Notes under the pieces: model-generated
The model's input: the letters and a program-made list of their open reading frames with translations, nothing else
Databases searched by the model: none
Told to the model about the DNA's origin: nothing
DNA from: Tychonema sp. LEGE 07203
Lineage (GTDB): Bacteria > Cyanobacteriota > Cyanobacteriia > Cyanobacteriales > Microcoleaceae
Assembly (NCBI RefSeq): GCF_015207285.1
Contig: NZ_JADEXD010000043.1
Coordinates: 1 to 41,916, forward strand
Reading direction: 5' to 3'
Length of the DNA: 41,916 nt
Translations under genes and position numbers: made by a program
Shown: piece after piece, positions 1 through 8,473 of the stretch
How positions within the stretch are numbered: position 1 is the stretch's first letter
How the letters are laid out: every line of letters begins with the position of its first letter

Positions 1-34
1 ATTGTGGGATGGGCACGCGAGCCCGTCCCACAAT
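1..34. terminator. GC-rich hairpin at the window edge
   Basis: Bases 1-14 and 21-34 are inverted copies with one G/T mismatch, separated by a 6-base loop (acgcga), and are followed by a short T-rich run. The structure could end transcription of a gene lying left of the window. It also resembles the dispersed GTGGGA...TCCCAC hairpins common in filamentous cyanobacteria, so it may simply be a repeat. Confidence 0.55.
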
Positions 35-252
35 TTGATTAAAAGGACTTTTGCAAGAGGTCTAATGAAACGCTGCCTAATTCTGTAGTTATAATGTCAG
101 TTGTCCGTATTACGCAAAAAATAATTGACTGAACTCGCAGGATGGATCGCACTCATCAAATTGCGGATACATTCGATATATTAAAGGCATTCATAGCCAA
201 TTGCCCGCTTGTTATTTAAGGTTCCATTGTAAATTTGGTCAGAGGAGTGATT

Positions 253-765
253 ATGAGACGATTATTTTCGGCACTAGCGGTAACAGGTTGCTTGCTGACA
301 GGCTTGCCCGCCATCAGTTTAGCCCAGTCGATGCCGGGATTCACGATTTTCGGCGGCCCCGATCGCGCCAATCAGTTAAACTACCGCTTGGATTACGGCA
401 GAGCCGGGATGAGCGGCGACAGATACCGGCTGCGAATTCCTTCCAAAAAAGTAACTTTGGCGATCGCCCAACTGAACATATCCTATCCAGACTATTACAA
501 AGGCGAATTCGACCAAAAAGACATTAAAGTGCGCGTCAAAGACAAAACAATACAATTGCAAGAAGTAATCTGGGACAAAGAGAATCGTTTCATAGAAATT
601 TATCCCACAGAGCCAATTCCTGCCGGTAGCAACGTTGAGGTTGTACTCTCCAACGTCCAAAACCCGAGACCGGGCGGAATGTACCATTTCAACGTCCGCA
701 TCCGCACCCCAGGAGATGTACCCTTGATGCGTTACCTGGGGACTTGGCTGTTGAGCATTGAGTGA
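253..765 (+). CDS. secreted DUF2808 domain protein
   Basis: This 170-residue protein starts with a clear Sec signal peptide: MRRLF, a hydrophobic stretch, then an AQS-type cleavage region near residue 25. The rest is a soluble beta-rich domain (LRIPSKKVTLAIAQLNISYP, GGMYHFNVRI) matching the cyanobacterial DUF2808 family, whose function is unknown. It is expected in the periplasm or outside the cell. I chose the ATG at 253 because AGAGGAG lies 6 bases upstream; the reading frame extends 18 bases further back to a TTG, which would put extra polar residues before the signal peptide. It stands alone, followed by a hairpin repeat (799-917) and a terminator-like stem (943-979). Family assignment is fairly sure; role unknown. 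Confidence 0.82.
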   Translation: MRRLFSALAVTGCLLTGLPAISLAQSMPGFTIFGGPDRANQLNYRLDYGRAGMSGDRYRLRIPSKKVTLAIAQLNISYPDYYKGEFDQKDIKVRVKDKTIQLQEVIWDKENRFIEIYPTEPIPAGSNVEVVLSNVQNPRPGGMYHFNVRIRTPGDVPLMRYLGTWLLSIE

Positions 766-798
766 AAAAATAGTTCGGGTTTGAGTTAGGGGAACTCA

Positions 799-917
799 GA
801 TATTGCACCATTCTCAATAATTTTTTCAGGGCGGGCTTTCCTGGCTGCCCCGCCAGAAAATCTACTTTTTGTCGAACAAGCCCGAAAGCCTGGGCGATCG
901 AGAACGGTGCAAGATGT
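799..917. repeat. ~120-bp hairpin repeat, copy 1 (partner at 29874-29993)
   Basis: The ends are near-perfect inverted repeats (ATTGCACCATTCTC near 802 against GAGAACGGTGCAA near 900), with an inner GGGCGGG...CCCCGCC stem and the shared string AACAAGCCCGA. The same order of blocks is seen at 29874-29993, about 29 kb away, also just downstream of a gene. This is a dispersed, palindromic, probably non-autonomous element or a transcription-end hairpin family. Confidence 0.75.
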
Positions 918-942
918 GAGGGCAAGAAATTCGCTTGTCAAG

Positions 943-979
943 CGATCGCCACATTTAATTTAAGTGTGGCGATCGTTTT
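943..979 (+). terminator. HIP1-containing stem-loop with T run
   Basis: CGATCGCCACA (943-953) pairs perfectly with TGTGGCGATCG (965-975) around an 11-base AT-rich loop, followed by TTTT. It sits downstream of the DUF2808 gene and fits an intrinsic terminator. The stem contains the HIP1 motif, which is itself palindromic, so some of the symmetry comes from HIP1. Confidence 0.6.
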
Positions 980-1190
980 GCTGCGGGCAAAAATTTAACA
1001 CTACTCAAATCCGGGTTTTCGGGAGTTTTAAAATAGAACCTCCGGCTCATATCACAATTCTCAATCATTCGTAATAATAAGTCTAGGGGCACTCCCTCGA
1101 TAGTTGCCCTTCGCTAATTAGGGGTACAGAGGTGCTACCCCTAAAAAATGTTTACCCATCAAATAAGATTGCTCTAGCCGTACTTGCAGC

Positions 1191-2459
1191 ATGAATTTAC
1201 TAGCAAAAATCAAAACAATCAAACTTCCTCCAGCGCTGCGATCGAAAAATTATCGCCTGTTTTTTGCAGGACAAGGCATCTCCCTGATTGGCAATTGGAT
1301 GACCCAAGTCGCTACTGTGTGGCTGGTATACAACTTGAGCGATTCACCTTGGATGCTGGGCGTAGTAGGATTTACCAGTCAAATCCCCACATTAATTTTA
1401 CTGCCTGTTGCAGGAGTTTTAATCGATCGCTGGAACCGGCACCGAGTGATAATTGCCACTCAAATATTATCAATGGTTCAATCCTTAGCTTTAGCATTTT
1501 TAGCCTTCACAGGAGTAGTGAACATTTGGCAGATCCTGGTACTGAGTTTCTTCCAAGGCGCAATTAACGCCTTTGACGCGCCCGCACGGCAAGCTTTTGT
1601 CCCCGAACTCGTAGAAAAAAAAGAACACTTAGCAAACGCGATCGCCATTAATGCTTCCATGTTCAACGGAGCCAGACTAATCGGCCCAGCAATTGCAGGA
1701 TTGGTAATAGCAACACTCGGAGCGAGTTACTGCTTTCTGATTGACGGACTGAGCTACATCGCTGTAATTGCAGGCTTATTAGCGATGAAAATCAAGCCGC
1801 GCAAAATCCCCGAAACTACAACCAAACCCCTACAAAGATTAAAAGAAGGATTCACTTATGCCTTCGGCTTTCCCCCAATTAGAGCAATCTTAACGCTATT
1901 AGCATTAGTCAGTTTTGCCGGAATGTCCCACACAGTTTTAGTCCCAATTTTTGCCGCCAAAATTCTGCACGGCGACGCCCAAACCCTCGGCTACTTGATG
2001 GCAGCCTCTGGAGTCGGAGCATTTGCAGGCGCGATTTATCTGATAGGACGAAAAAGCATCATCGGCATGGGCAAATTGATTGCAATTTCACCAGCAATCA
2101 TGGGATTTGGACTAATAGGTTTTGGTTTGTCCCGCGTCTTGTGGCTCTCATTAATCGTGATGTTATTCGTAGGGTTTGGTTTCATCATCCAATTTGCAGG
2201 AGGAAACACATTTTTGCAAACAATCGTGGAAGACGACAAACGCGGCAGAGTGATGAGCATATACACGATGGCATTTTTTGGAGTAACACCCTTTGGGAAT
2301 TTAGTAGCCGGCGGATTAGCCAATTATATCGGCGCTCCAAATACAGTCATCATTGGAGGTATAATTTGTATTTTAGGCTCAATAGTTTTTACCAAACAGT
2401 TGCCAGCTTTAAAACATTTAGTTAGACCAATTTATCAAAAAATGGGTTTAATTTCCTAA
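1191..2459 (+). CDS. MFS transporter, EntS-like (MFS_3 group)
   Basis: This 422-residue inner-membrane protein has about 12 hydrophobic segments. Its N-terminal pattern (NYRLFFAGQGISLIGNWM, then a first cytoplasmic loop GVLIDRWNRHRVI) is typical of the MFS_3 group that includes the enterobactin exporter EntS. A second loop with basic residues (KKEHLANAIAINASMFNGAR) marks the usual helix 4-5 region. The family exports small molecules by proton antiport; the substrate here cannot be read. It starts with ATG at 1191 and lies 105 bp upstream of a second MFS exporter on the same strand, so the two may be expressed together. No biosynthetic genes are nearby to suggest a substrate. Confidence 0.85.
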   Translation: MNLLAKIKTIKLPPALRSKNYRLFFAGQGISLIGNWMTQVATVWLVYNLSDSPWMLGVVGFTSQIPTLILLPVAGVLIDRWNRHRVIIATQILSMVQSLALAFLAFTGVVNIWQILVLSFFQGAINAFDAPARQAFVPELVEKKEHLANAIAINASMFNGARLIGPAIAGLVIATLGASYCFLIDGLSYIAVIAGLLAMKIKPRKIPETTTKPLQRLKEGFTYAFGFPPIRAILTLLALVSFAGMSHTVLVPIFAAKILHGDAQTLGYLMAASGVGAFAGAIYLIGRKSIIGMGKLIAISPAIMGFGLIGFGLSRVLWLSLIVMLFVGFGFIIQFAGGNTFLQTIVEDDKRGRVMSIYTMAFFGVTPFGNLVAGGLANYIGAPNTVIIGGIICILGSIVFTKQLPALKHLVRPIYQKMGLIS

Positions 2460-2564
2460 ACAACCTGTAAACTTCTCTCATCTCATCTCATCTCTTTCTC
2501 TGCGCCCTCTGCGCCCTCTGCGGTTAAAACATCCAAATTAAATACGCAACCAGAGGTTAAACCA
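2460..2564. repeat. short tandem repeats between two exporter genes
   Basis: The 105-bp gap holds a 5-base array (CTCAT units, about 2476-2491) followed by a 9-base array (CTCTGCGCC units, about 2499-2523) leading into GGTTAAAAC. Related CTCTG...GCGGTTAAA strings occur near 21090 (reverse orientation) and 23650-23690, so this is a dispersed family. AGAGG at 2552-2556 is the likely ribosome binding site of the next gene. Confidence 0.6.
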
Positions 2565-4142
2565 ATGGCAAATACAAGTCCAATTCCACAGCAGAGCGAT
2601 CGCGTTCCCTTAAAAACCTGGATCGGCGTCATGGGAACAATCCTCGGCGCTTTCATGGCAGTTTTGGACATCCAAATCACCAACGCATCTCTCAAAGATA
2701 TCCAAGCAGCATTAGGCGCAACTTTAGAAGAAGGTTCTTGGATTTCCACCGCCTATCTAGTCGCCGAAATCGTCGTAATTCCGATGACAGGTTGGCTGTC
2801 GCAAGTGTTTTCTGTGCGCCGATACATATTGGTAAATGCTGCCTTTTTCACCTTTTTTTCCATGTGCTGCGCTCAGGCATGGAACTTGAGTTCAATGATT
2901 GTATTTCGAGCTTTGCAGGGGTTTACAGGCGGCATTTTAATTCCAATGGCTTTTGGATTTTTGCTAACCAATTTGCCGCCCAAAAAACAGCCGATCGGCA
3001 TGGCGATGTTTGCACTGACAGCTACTTTTGCACCATCCATCGGGCCGACATTGGGAGGATGGCTGACGGAGAATTACGGTTGGCAATATGTCTTTTATTT
3101 AAATTTGGTTCCGGGGCTGCTGCTGCTAGCTGCTGTGTGGTACGCAGTTGACCCTAAGCCGATGCAGCTAGAACTGCTAAAAGGCGGCGACTGGTGGGGA
3201 ATTATCTCAATGGCGATCGGCTTGGGTTCCCTGCAAGTTGTATTAGAAGAAGGCAGCCGCAAAGACTGGTTTAGTTCAGATTTTATTGTGCGTTTAAGCA
3301 TAATTGCTGCAATATTCCTCGGCACTTTTTTCTGGATAGAACTAACTCGAAAAAACCCGTTTATCAACTTGCGATTGCTAACTCGCCGCAATTTTGGTTT
3401 GGCAACTATTGTGAATATTTCACTGGGGGTAGGATTGTACGGCTCAGTGTACATTTTGCCTTTATATTTAGGTCAGATCCAGCAGTACAATGCCATGCAA
3501 ATTGGTGAGGTAATTATGTGGGCGGGGGTGCCGCAGTTATTTATCGTGCCAATCGTGCCGAAATTGATGCAGCGAATCGATTTGCGGGTGCTGATTGGTG
3601 CAGGTGTGAGTTTGTTTGCGGTGAGTTGTTTTATGAATGCCAGCATGACTCACGATACGGGTATCGATCAGTTGCGTTGGTCGCAATTGGTGCGAGCATT
3701 GGGACAGCCTTTAATTATGGTGCCGCTGTCAACTATTGCCACGGCTGGTATGGAGAAACACGAGGCTGGTTCTGCTTCTGGTTTGTTTAATATGATGCGA
3801 AATATGGGAGGTTCGATGGGGATTGCAGCGCTAGCAACTTTGGTGACGCAGCGGGAGCAATTTCACTCGAATCGATTGGGGGAATCTGTTTCTTTGTACA
3901 ATCCGGCAACGCAGGAAAGACTCAATCAAATGACTCAGTATTTTGTGAGTCGCGGTGCAGATGTAAGCGTGGCGCAAGATCGGGCAATTAAGGTAATTGA
4001 TAATATTGTCCGCCGCGAAGCTTATGTAATGGCTTTTAATGATTGTTTTTACTTTGTGGGAATTGCTTTGTTGTTAAGTGGGATTGCTATTTTGGGCTTT
4101 AAAAAGGTGAAAGCGGGTGCGGGTGCTGGGGGCGCTCATTGA
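2565..4142 (+). CDS. DHA2-family MFS drug efflux permease (EmrB/QacA type)
   Basis: This 525-residue membrane protein fits the 14-helix DHA2 family. The early segment MAVLDIQITNASLKDIQAAL corresponds to the family signature with the conserved Asp in helix 1. Helix 5 carries a GIAPTLGG-like motif C (APSIGPTLGGWL, around residues 164-175), a hallmark of antiporters. Such pumps expel hydrophobic drugs or metabolites using the proton gradient. A HlyD/EmrA-type membrane-fusion partner is commonly adjacent in operons of this type, but none is seen here. The start ATG at 2565 has AGAGG 8 bases upstream. The C-terminus ends in a Gly/Ala-rich tail (KAGAGAGGAH). The preceding gene is also an exporter, suggesting a small efflux locus. 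Confidence 0.88.
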   Translation: MANTSPIPQQSDRVPLKTWIGVMGTILGAFMAVLDIQITNASLKDIQAALGATLEEGSWISTAYLVAEIVVIPMTGWLSQVFSVRRYILVNAAFFTFFSMCCAQAWNLSSMIVFRALQGFTGGILIPMAFGFLLTNLPPKKQPIGMAMFALTATFAPSIGPTLGGWLTENYGWQYVFYLNLVPGLLLLAAVWYAVDPKPMQLELLKGGDWWGIISMAIGLGSLQVVLEEGSRKDWFSSDFIVRLSIIAAIFLGTFFWIELTRKNPFINLRLLTRRNFGLATIVNISLGVGLYGSVYILPLYLGQIQQYNAMQIGEVIMWAGVPQLFIVPIVPKLMQRIDLRVLIGAGVSLFAVSCFMNASMTHDTGIDQLRWSQLVRALGQPLIMVPLSTIATAGMEKHEAGSASGLFNMMRNMGGSMGIAALATLVTQREQFHSNRLGESVSLYNPATQERLNQMTQYFVSRGADVSVAQDRAIKVIDNIVRREAYVMAFNDCFYFVGIALLLSGIAILGFKKVKAGAGAGGAH

Positions 4143-4244
4143 TGGGCTATGGTGCAGAAAATGTATATTTGGGGCGAGCAGGATGCTCACCCGACAATAA
4201 TTTTAACAGGTTTCAAAATCCCAACGAAATGTTTTTTAGCTTGT

Positions 4245-5012
4245 TTACCATTCTTGTTGGGCTTCTGCTTCGGCTTGGATTAAGTTTTGCCGCAGTTGCA
4301 CCCAATTTATTTGATGAGAGGGCGAGTCTTTGATGAGTTTTCCGCGCTGTAAATGCAGGACTCGCGTGCTAAATTGCTCGGCTAATTCTAATTGGTGGTT
4401 TACCATTAAAATTGTGGTTTGATTGTTAGTTAGCTGTGTTAATACTTGCAAAATGTGGGCGGCTTTTCCTGCGTCTAAGGCGGATGTTGGTTCGTCTAAA
4501 AGCAAGATTTTGGGTTCCAAAATGATGCCGCGGGCGATCGCCACTAACTGTTTTTGGCCTGTGGAAAGCTGCAATTCGGTGCGATCGAGCCATTCTTGGG
4601 GGATATGAAGTTGTTCAATAACCCCGCTAATTCTCTGTGCAATGTTTGATGGAGTTACGCCCCGCAACTTCAAAGGATAAGCCAACGCCTCCCGCACCGA
4701 CATCCCCAAAAGCTTGGATTCTTGCAGGATGAGGGTGATTTGTCTGCGGAGTTCGATCGCAGGTATTTGTCGGTAATCCCGATTTTCCAGATAAATCGAG
4801 CCGCTGGTGGGGCTGCTGAGTCGGTTTAACAACCGCAACAGCGTTGTTTTCCCCGCACCTGAAGGGCCGACAATTGCGACGCGAGATCCCTTGTGTACCT
4901 GAAACGAGATATTGTCTAATAAGTAGCTAGAGGCGATCGGTGTTTTCAAACTTACACCATCAACGCGCAGTTGAGGAATTGTTTCTGTATTATTTTCTGA
5001 ATAATTAGGCAT
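4245..5012 (-). CDS. ABC transporter ATP-binding protein (orphan)
   Basis: This 255-residue protein is a single nucleotide-binding domain. Visible motifs are Walker A GPSGAGKT (residues 49-56), Q-loop Gln97, signature LSTGQ (149-153), Walker B LLLDEP (170-175), D-loop SALD (177-180) and switch His206. All catalytic residues are present, so it should hydrolyse ATP. The sequence most resembles the small ATPases of phosphate-like or FetA/YbbL-like importers and exporters. No permease gene is adjacent: its neighbours are an MFS exporter (convergent) and glyQ (same strand, 243 bp away, separated by a repeat). The partner permease must be encoded elsewhere, so the substrate is unknown. Confidence 0.85.
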   Translation of the reverse strand: MPNYSENNTETIPQLRVDGVSLKTPIASSYLLDNISFQVHKGSRVAIVGPSGAGKTTLLRLLNRLSSPTSGSIYLENRDYRQIPAIELRRQITLILQESKLLGMSVREALAYPLKLRGVTPSNIAQRISGVIEQLHIPQEWLDRTELQLSTGQKQLVAIARGIILEPKILLLDEPTSALDAGKAAHILQVLTQLTNNQTTILMVNHQLELAEQFSTRVLHLQRGKLIKDSPSHQINWVQLRQNLIQAEAEAQQEW

Positions 5013-5036
5013 TTAATTTATTTAAAATCCCAAAAA

Positions 5037-5164
5037 GTTGCATATTTCGATCCCCCTAAATCCCCTTAAGAAGGGGGACTTTGAGAAGAATCTTGTCCCC
5101 CCCTTGGTAGGGGCGGTGCCCCCGTGCCCGCCCTCTTGGTTAGGGGGGAGCGGATTCTATGCAA
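5037..5164. repeat. inverted-end repeat (GTTGCATA...TATGCAAC)
   Basis: The outer 8 bases, GTTGCATA (5037-5044) and TATGCAAC (5157-5164), are perfect inverted repeats; further in, CCCCCTAA pairs with TTAGGGGG. The interior is built of CCCCCT/AAGGGGGA tracts and a GGGCGGTGCCCCCGTGCCCGCC stretch. No coding potential. It looks like a ~128-bp MITE-like or REP-like element upstream of the orphan ABC ATPase gene. Confidence 0.6.
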
Positions 5165-5255
5165 CGACCTATAAAATTGGTATGAGTCCAGGAAGATAAC
5201 AGCTAAATTCATCCGTGTATCCGTGTCCGCATCCGTGTCGTGCCGCTCTTCTTTC

Positions 5256-6134
5256 TCAAACCTTTACTGCTTTTTCCAATGGAAAACCCAACTGTTCCCG
5301 CTGTTCCAAATAAAGCTGAGCCACCCGTCGCGCCAAATTGCGAATTTTGGTAATGTAGCGAGTTCTTTCCGTCACCGAAATCACGCCTCTAGCATCGAGT
5401 AAATTGAAAGTATGCGAACATTTTAACACATAATCAAGACTGGGCAAAACCAATCCTTTTTTTGTCAGTTGTTCCGCCTCTTGCTCGTACAATCCAAACA
5501 AAGTAAACAGCAATTCAGGATTGGAAGCTTCAAAGTTATAAGTACACTGTTCTATTTCTCCTTGCAGGTGAACGTCGCCGTAAGTTACGCCATCTTTCCA
5601 CTGAATTTTCGTCATCGCATCGACTTCTTGCAGATACATCGCGAGGCGTTCGAGTCCGTAGGTAATTTCAATAGAGACGGGGCGACAGTCAATGCTGCCG
5701 CACTGTTGAAAGTAGGTAAATTGGGTGATTTCCATGCCGTCAAGCCAGACTTCCCAGCCCACACCCCAAGCTCCGAGGGTAGGCGATTCCCAATTGTCTT
5801 CTACAAAGCGAATGTCGTGGTCTTCTGGGCGAATTCCTAATGCTCTGAGGGAGTCTAAATAGATGTCTTGGATGTTGGGAGGAGATGGTTTAATCAGGAC
5901 TTGATATTGATAGTAATGTTGGAAGCGGTTGGGGTTTTCGCCGTAGCGTCCGTCGGTGGGGCGGCGACAGGGTTCGACATAGGCGACTGACCAAGGTTCG
6001 GGGCCAATTGCTCTGAGGAAGGTGTGGGGATTCATGGTTCCTGCACCTTTTTCTGTGTCGTAGGATTGGGCGATCAGGCATCCTCGATCGCTCCAGAATT
6101 GATTTAAAGTTGCAATGATTGATTGAAAGTTCAC
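5256..6134 (-). CDS. glyQ: glycine--tRNA ligase alpha subunit
   Basis: This 292-residue protein is the catalytic alpha chain of the bacterial alpha2beta2 glycyl-tRNA synthetase, which charges tRNA-Gly with glycine. The N-terminus ([19 protein letters not shown]) and the class II motif region ([20 protein letters not shown], around residues 42-61) are essentially diagnostic, and the length matches the family. The start codon is GTG, at the position where family members begin. The beta subunit gene (glyS) is not in the window, as usual for cyanobacteria, where the two are unlinked. The gene is isolated, with a non-coding spacer upstream containing the remains of an antitoxin gene. Confidence 0.96.
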   Translation of the reverse strand: MNFQSIIATLNQFWSDRGCLIAQSYDTEKGAGTMNPHTFLRAIGPEPWSVAYVEPCRRPTDGRYGENPNRFQHYYQYQVLIKPSPPNIQDIYLDSLRALGIRPEDHDIRFVEDNWESPTLGAWGVGWEVWLDGMEITQFTYFQQCGSIDCRPVSIEITYGLERLAMYLQEVDAMTKIQWKDGVTYGDVHLQGEIEQCTYNFEASNPELLFTLFGLYEQEAEQLTKKGLVLPSLDYVLKCSHTFNLLDARGVISVTERTRYITKIRNLARRVAQLYLEQREQLGFPLEKAVKV

Positions 6135-6402
6135 TGGTTTAAATATGGTTGGTGAGTGTCTAAACTTATTTAAGCATACTCAAGGCAGGGTTGATTGAAA
6201 TGGCGTTACTCGATCGGGGTATGAAAAAAATAACTTGAAAATCCCGAAGTTTTGTGGATACTGGTTTCTATGACTTGCGTATTTAGCCTTTCTTGCCCTA
6301 AATCAGCAATGCCAAAATTCAATCAGGCGATCGGTTCCCGAAGTCCTATAGCAATATCAAAGTTTCAGCCGATTGATTCCCACCATTACAAAGGGGCAAA
6401 TG

Positions 6403-6672
6403 TCAAGTAATTTCCGTATCGAGTCGCTTCAGGAAAATCCGTAGTTGGCCCTCGCTATACCGTTAAAAATCTCCGTTCATTAAATGAGAGACTTCTGGTT
6501 GTGGAATCCCAAGAAAATGACGTACTTCGCGTTGTTTCAAGTTGCGCTGTTTCAGGATACGGATTACTTGAATCCCTATTTTGCCCCGCCCAAAAAGTTC
6601 ATCTGCATCCTCCAATCCAAGGTCAGCAAATACATTGCCGCTGCTTTCTTCACAAATTGGTTCAGGTATCAT
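6403..6672 (-). pseudogene. HigA/XRE-like antitoxin, interrupted by a stop
   Basis: The open part (6463-6672, 69 residues) encodes an acidic N-terminus and a helix-turn-helix (LKQREVRHFLGIPQPEVSHL) of the small XRE/HTH_37 antitoxin type. The ATG at 6672 has AGGAGAG 4 bases upstream and is preferred over an upstream ATG at 6702. Translation stops right after MNGDF at a TAA (6463-6465). Reading in the same frame past the TAA gives RYSEGQLRIFLKRLDTEIT and then TGA (6403-6405). That tail matches what intact relatives carry after MNGxF, so I infer a nonsense mutation and C-terminal decay. The helix-turn-helix itself is complete, so a shortened DNA-binding protein could still be made. No RelE/HigB-type toxin gene is present; the space where it would be expected holds a divergent Rpn-family gene. 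Confidence 0.65.
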
Positions 6673-6724
6673 AGTTCTCTCCTGACATGGTAAACTACCC
6701 ATCTTCGATTCCCATCAATAACTC

Positions 6725-7855
6725 ATGAAAACAGACACCATTTTCTACAGCCTGTTTCAAGAATTTCCCCGCTTCTTTTTTGAACTGATCGATCGCCCTC
6801 CAGACGAAGCCGCCGCCTACGAATTCACCTCCCGCGAAATCAAACAACTCGCATTCCGCATCGACGGGTTATTTCTACCCACAACCGAAGAACCGGAAAA
6901 ACCATTTTACTTGGCGGAAGTTCAGTTTCAACCCGATGCCGACTTGTACTACCGCATCTTTGGCGAACTCTTTCTCTATCTGCGACAATACAAACCCGTC
7001 AATCCTTGGCGCGTCGTTGTCATCTATCCCAGCCGCCGCATCGAACACGAACAGATGCTGCAATTTCAGGAATTGTTAACCAGTCAGCGCGTGCGACGGA
7101 TTTACCTCGATGAATTGCCAGAAGCCGCAGATCGATCGCTCGGAGTGAAAGTTGTTAAACTGGTAATCGAGCCAGCAGAGACAGCGGCAGAACAAGCACG
7201 GCAGTCGATCGCAATGGCCCGACAACAGTTATCCGATCCGATCGTTCTACGCGATTTAATTAACCTCATCGAAACAATTATCGTCTACAAACTCCCCCAA
7301 AAAAGCCGCGAGGAAATTGCCGCCATGTTGAATTTAAGCGAACTCAGAAACACTCGTTTTTATCAGGAAGTCAAGCAAGAAGGTTTAGAAGAAGGACTCG
7401 AACAAGGTGAGCGGCAGGCGAAATTAGAAGCCATTCGTCGGATGCTAGCGTTTGGAATGAATTTAGAGACGATCGCACAATTATTAGATTTGTCTCTCGA
7501 ATTTGTGCAGCAAACAATTAACAAAATCCAACGGGAATCGATGTCAGTCCCCGAACAAAATCTCGACTCGTCGATCGAACTCTTAACTCAGCAGCGATCG
7601 CTCTTTTCTGCGGAACAATTAACCGAACTAGCGCAGCTAATCGAACCCTTACCTGATGATATCGATGTGCTTTCAGAAGCAATTTCATCCTGGACTGAAA
7701 ATTACCCTTCAATTCAGGAAGCTCGATCCAAACTGCTCGAACCACTGCCGCCGATCGCTAAAGCATCAGAAAAAGCAGAAATTCCAGAAAATAGCGAATC
7801 TAAAATTGGCTATCGGCTCAACAAACCAGCTCTCCAAAATGCTATTTTATTGTAG
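6725..7855 (+). CDS. Rpn/DUF2887 family PD-(D/E)XK nuclease-like protein
   Basis: This 376-residue protein opens with the DUF2887 signature (MKTDTIFYSLFQEFPRFFFE). A PD-(D/E)XK core is visible: Asp47 (FRIDGLF), then Glu65-x-Gln67 (YLAEVQFQ). This is the arrangement of Rpn/PDDEXK_2 proteins, a group often annotated as transposase-like but with recombination-promoting nuclease activity in E. coli Rpn proteins. The middle has a Glu/Gln-rich coiled segment (QEGLEEGLEQGERQAKLEAI, residues ~219-238). The C-terminus (residues ~270-376) is a poorly recognisable helical tail; its last residues lie next to a short repeat (GCGGTTGAAACCGC). It faces away from the broken antitoxin gene with about 50 bp between them. 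DUF2887 genes occur in many copies in filamentous cyanobacteria; target unknown. Confidence 0.8.
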   Translation: MKTDTIFYSLFQEFPRFFFELIDRPPDEAAAYEFTSREIKQLAFRIDGLFLPTTEEPEKPFYLAEVQFQPDADLYYRIFGELFLYLRQYKPVNPWRVVVIYPSRRIEHEQMLQFQELLTSQRVRRIYLDELPEAADRSLGVKVVKLVIEPAETAAEQARQSIAMARQQLSDPIVLRDLINLIETIIVYKLPQKSREEIAAMLNLSELRNTRFYQEVKQEGLEEGLEQGERQAKLEAIRRMLAFGMNLETIAQLLDLSLEFVQQTINKIQRESMSVPEQNLDSSIELLTQQRSLFSAEQLTELAQLIEPLPDDIDVLSEAISSWTENYPSIQEARSKLLEPLPPIAKASEKAEIPENSESKIGYRLNKPALQNAILL

Positions 7856-7948
7856 CTATAATTCGGCGGTTGAAACCGCTACTACAGAAACAAAGCCCGG
7901 ATGGTGCGCGGGCTAAGAAATAAAGCTGGGATTTCAGCTAAATTGTAA

Positions 7949-7993
7949 GGCTCTTGTAGGGGCAATCCCCCCGTGGTTGCCCCTACAAAAGCC
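7949..7993. repeat. GGGGCAA/TTGCCCC inverted repeat
   Basis: TTGTAGGGGCAA pairs with TTGCCCCTACAA around a CCCCCCGTGG loop. A related string (GGGGCAACCACGGGGGG followed by TTTGCCCCTACAAG) lies at about 20966-20998 in opposite orientation. This is a widespread cyanobacterial hairpin family with no coding content. Confidence 0.65.
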
Positions 7994-8023
7994 ATAGTGC
8001 GTCAGTCCTCTAAAAAACAAAAT

Positions 8024-8064
8024 AGTCAGAGCCCCGACTTCTTGAATAAGTCGGGGCTCTGACT
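8024..8064 (-). terminator. strong intrinsic terminator of the NfeD-like genes
   Basis: Bases 8024-8040 and 8048-8064 form a perfect 17-bp stem (core GAGCCCCGACTT / AAGTCGGGGCTC) with a 7-base loop. On the minus strand it is followed by TATTTTGTTTTTT. It lies 28 bp beyond the stop of the first NfeD-like gene and should end minus-strand transcription. Confidence 0.8.
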
Positions 8065-8091
8065 GTGAAAAGGTTTAGATTGCTTTCTCGT

Positions 8092-8379
8092 TTAGTCTGC
8101 AGGAGTGAGGGAAACTAATAGGGTGATGCTGTCAACGCCGATGACATAAACAGTGTCTCCCGGTGTGAGGGTGATTTGGCGATCGCACCGTGCGGGCCAC
8201 CAGCTACCTTGAAAGCGGACGCGACCTGTTTGGTTCGGGTAAATCGATTCATCGACGACTGCTTCTTCGTTGAAGTAGTGAAAATTGGTATTGATGTAGT
8301 TGTCGATTAACATATTATCTGCTGTGCTGTAGCTGTGGACAGAAAAAATAGAACCGAAAGCTTTTGCTAAGTTGAACAT
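8092..8379 (-). CDS. stand-alone NfeD-like OB-fold protein, copy A
   Basis: This 95-residue protein has an N-terminal ~45 residues rich in Asn/Tyr/Phe and a C-terminal small beta-barrel ([14 protein letters not shown]...[18 protein letters not shown], residues ~52-92). That pattern matches the soluble OB-fold domain found at the C-terminus of NfeD proteins, which partner with SPFH/stomatin proteins at membranes. Here there is no protease domain and no membrane segment. The ATG at 8379 is chosen because AAGGAGTC lies about 6 bases upstream; the frame runs 63 bases further back without a better site. Copy B lies directly upstream, exactly 382 bp away. A strong terminator follows. Function unknown. 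Confidence 0.75.
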   Translation of the reverse strand: MFNLAKAFGSIFSVHSYSTADNMLIDNYINTNFHYFNEEAVVDESIYPNQTGRVRFQGSWWPARCDRQITLTPGDTVYVIGVDSITLLVSLTPAD

Positions 8380-8473
8380 TTTACTGACTCCTTTTGTGTT
8401 AAAATATAGGGAATTCTTAGGTACTATTTCTGCTATTTTCAAGGCTGCATTTCCTGGTTCTTGATGCTGTAAC

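Larger units (their letters stand above)
766..1190. other. intergenic spacer with hairpin repeat and terminator
   Basis: No gene is supported here. The stretch holds the ~120-bp hairpin repeat at 799-917, the perfect stem at 943-975, and further GGGGCA/TAGGGG-type short repeats at about 1085-1145. An open frame on the minus strand (689-925) simply reads through the hairpin repeat and has no ribosome binding site. The promoter of the downstream exporter gene should lie between about 1000 and 1190, but no convincing -10/-35 pair stands out. Confidence 0.6.

Noticed and set aside
689-925. 78-codon minus-strand frame ending in GLVRQ...LLRMVQYL; a similar peptide is read at 29797-29988
   Set aside because: Both frames run through the same ~120-bp hairpin repeat. 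The peptide similarity reflects repeat DNA; there is no ribosome binding site.
6403-6462. Stop-codon readthrough or recoding of the TAA in the antitoxin-like gene
   Set aside because: A second stop (TGA) follows 19 codons later and the sequence after it no longer matches the family, so simple decay is more likely.
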